Shown here: positions 5,016-5,715 of the stretch, piece by piece
Numbering within the stretch: the first letter of the stretch is position 1
How the letters are laid out: the number at the start of each line of letters is the position of its first letter
Assembly: GCA_011051925.1 (NCBI GenBank)
Contig: DRKE01000247.1
Span: 1 to 5,715, forward strand
Direction: 5' to 3'
Source of the DNA: Deltaproteobacteria bacterium
GTDB lineage: Bacteria; Myxococcota_A; UBA9160; UBA4427
Length of the DNA stretch: 5,715 nucleotides
The notes under the pieces: model-generated
Seen by the model: only the letters and a program-made list of their open reading frames with translations
What the model was told of the DNA's origin: nothing
Databases searched by the model: none
Program-made: the position numbers and the translations under genes

Positions 5016-5715
5016 TCAACCGCCGCGATCCGAGCCGAGTCGAAGCGTGAGCTCGACGATCTCTTCGGATCCGACGCGGACGTCCACTGGCGCACTCCAG
5101 TCGGACCCACTCACCGCACGGATCCGGTACCGACCCGGCTTCACACGGGGCAGACGAAAACGTCGGTCCTCATCGACGAAGGCACGGTCCCTGCGTCCAC
5201 TCACGACCAGGAGATGGATCTCCTCGGGATGGAGCGAACAGAAGAAACGAACCACGCCGGGCCTCGACAGCTGTACGATCTCCGATTCGGCATGTCCGCG
5301 AAGAGGAATCCGCAGCGAGCCGGCCGTTCTGGCGGTAAAGAGTTCGTGATGAACGGAGTCGACGTTCTCGAAACGGAAGGGACGACCGATCGGAACCCAC
5401 GCAAGGCGCGGGGACTGCCCGGTGCCGCCGCTGATCTCGATGCGAGGCACCTTCCAGAACGGCGCCCGAATCGGCGGCCGTGGCGGCGACGTCTCGGGCT
5501 CGAGGAAGACGACGATCGAGCCCGCACGGGATCGGCCATCGACGCCCTTGGCGATCGCGGGCGCATCGGATCGAAGAGCCGTACGGGCCAGCTCGACGCG
5601 CCCTCGGATCTCTCCATGCCCGGAGAGGCCCGCACTCAGCCCGTCCCACTGTGCGCAAGCCGAAAGCAGGACGAGAGCGGAACACAGGCAGATCCGGGCC
5701 AGACGCTTGCGAATC
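5016..5715 (-). CDS. Cupredoxin-like lipoprotein, resembling 'methylamine utilization' plastocyanin-type proteins (5' end just outside window)
   Basis: The minus-strand frame is open from the window edge to TGA at 5018-5016, giving 232 visible residues. A GTG at 5450 could be taken as the start, but translation continues upstream without a stop and reveals a secretion signal: basic R-K-R-L-A-R, a hydrophobic core and the lipobox L-S-A-C (fragment residues 17-20). Only a few codons should be missing. Mature residues 34-75 look like a beta-strand region (GEIRGRVEL, SIVVFLEPE). Then follow a cupredoxin-like core with VHHELF (His123) and FFCSLHPEE (Cys159, His162), and a C-terminal strand-rich tail (F-R-L-P-R-V-K-P-G-R-Y) like carboxypeptidase regulatory domains. 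His, Cys and His match three type-1 copper ligands. The usual axial Met of C-x-x-H-P-x-M is Glu165 here. It is probably anchored on the periplasmic side of a membrane. The downstream cyclase/phosphodiesterase gene overlaps it or follows after 2 nt, so the two are probably partners. Copper binding is inferred, not shown. Confidence 0.82.
   Translation of the reverse strand, partial: IRKRLARICLCSALVLLSACAQWDGLSAGLSGHGEIRGRVELARTALRSDAPAIAKGVDGRSRAGSIVVFLEPETSPPRPPIRAPFWKVPRIEISGGTGQSPRLAWVPIGRPFRFENVDSVHHELFTARTAGSLRIPLRGHAESEIVQLSRPGVVRFFCSLHPEEIHLLVVSGRRDRAFVDEDRRFRLPRVKPGRYRIRAVSGSDWSAPVDVRVGSEEIVELTLRLGSDRGG
5652..5715 (-). other. Lipoprotein signal peptide coding segment
   Basis: Translated residues I-R-K-R-L-A-R-I-C-L-C-S-A-L-V-L-L-S-A-C show a charged n-region, a hydrophobic h-region and the lipobox L-S-A-C. 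The invariant Cys codon lies at 5655-5657. The residue after it is Ala and then Gln, with no Asp at +2, so an outer-membrane destination would be expected by the enterobacterial sorting rule. That rule may not hold in this lineage. Confidence 0.75.

Noticed and set aside
3743..5110. Minus-strand open frame (455 codons) in another frame within the sensor gene
   Set aside because: It is dominated by Arg, Gly and Pro. The real frame gives membrane segments, HAMP, PAS and GGDEF in the expected order.
5170..5685. Alternative minus-strand frames over the lipoprotein gene
   Set aside because: They are Arg/Ser-rich with no signal peptide or fold signature, whereas the chosen frame gives a lipobox and a cupredoxin-like core.

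Overview
The window is gene-dense, strongly G+C-rich DNA (roughly two thirds G+C by eye) from a bacterium, most likely Gram-negative. The reasons are a lipobox signal peptide on a periplasmic-type cupredoxin-like protein, a membrane sensor with a HAMP-PAS-GGDEF-EAL output, short intergenic gaps and Shine-Dalgarno sites. The mix of a TetR-type regulator, a soluble P450 and a crotonase-fold acyl-CoA enzyme is typical of environmental Myxococcota, Binatia-like lineages and Pseudomonadota that degrade lipids or aromatics. The sequence alone does not fix the taxon.

Layout. Positions 1-207 (+) hold the C-terminal end of a protein that looks like a TetR-family ligand-binding domain. It is followed after 17 nt by a complete bacterial cytochrome P450 (225-1448, +). 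A short convergent gap (1449-1497) contains two GC-rich hairpins. The rest of the window is on the minus strand and reads right to left as one probable operon. It starts with a cupredoxin-like lipoprotein (5715-5016, its first few codons lie outside the window). Next, overlapping it or 2 nt away, comes a large membrane-bound c-di-GMP enzyme (5013-2329). After 27 nt comes a crotonase-superfamily protein (2301-1498).

How the genes may work together. The P450 and the regulator fragment form a small catabolic or detoxification unit. No ferredoxin or reductase partner is visible. On the minus strand the tight coupling of an exported lipoprotein with a transmembrane sensor cyclase/phosphodiesterase suggests a cell-envelope signalling module. 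In this model the lipoprotein, a possible metal or redox protein with a non-standard copper site, would modulate the periplasmic sensor, which then sets c-di-GMP levels. This functional link is inferred from gene order and is the most interesting hypothesis here.

Other notable points. The crotonase lacks both catalytic glutamates of classical enoyl-CoA hydratase. The GGDEF domain lacks the RxxD inhibitory site. The P450 gene contains a perfect 16-bp inverted repeat around a single base. The hexamer CGATCG occurs 23 times in 5.7 kb, about ten times the rough expectation. No tRNA, rRNA, CRISPR array or mobile element was recognised.
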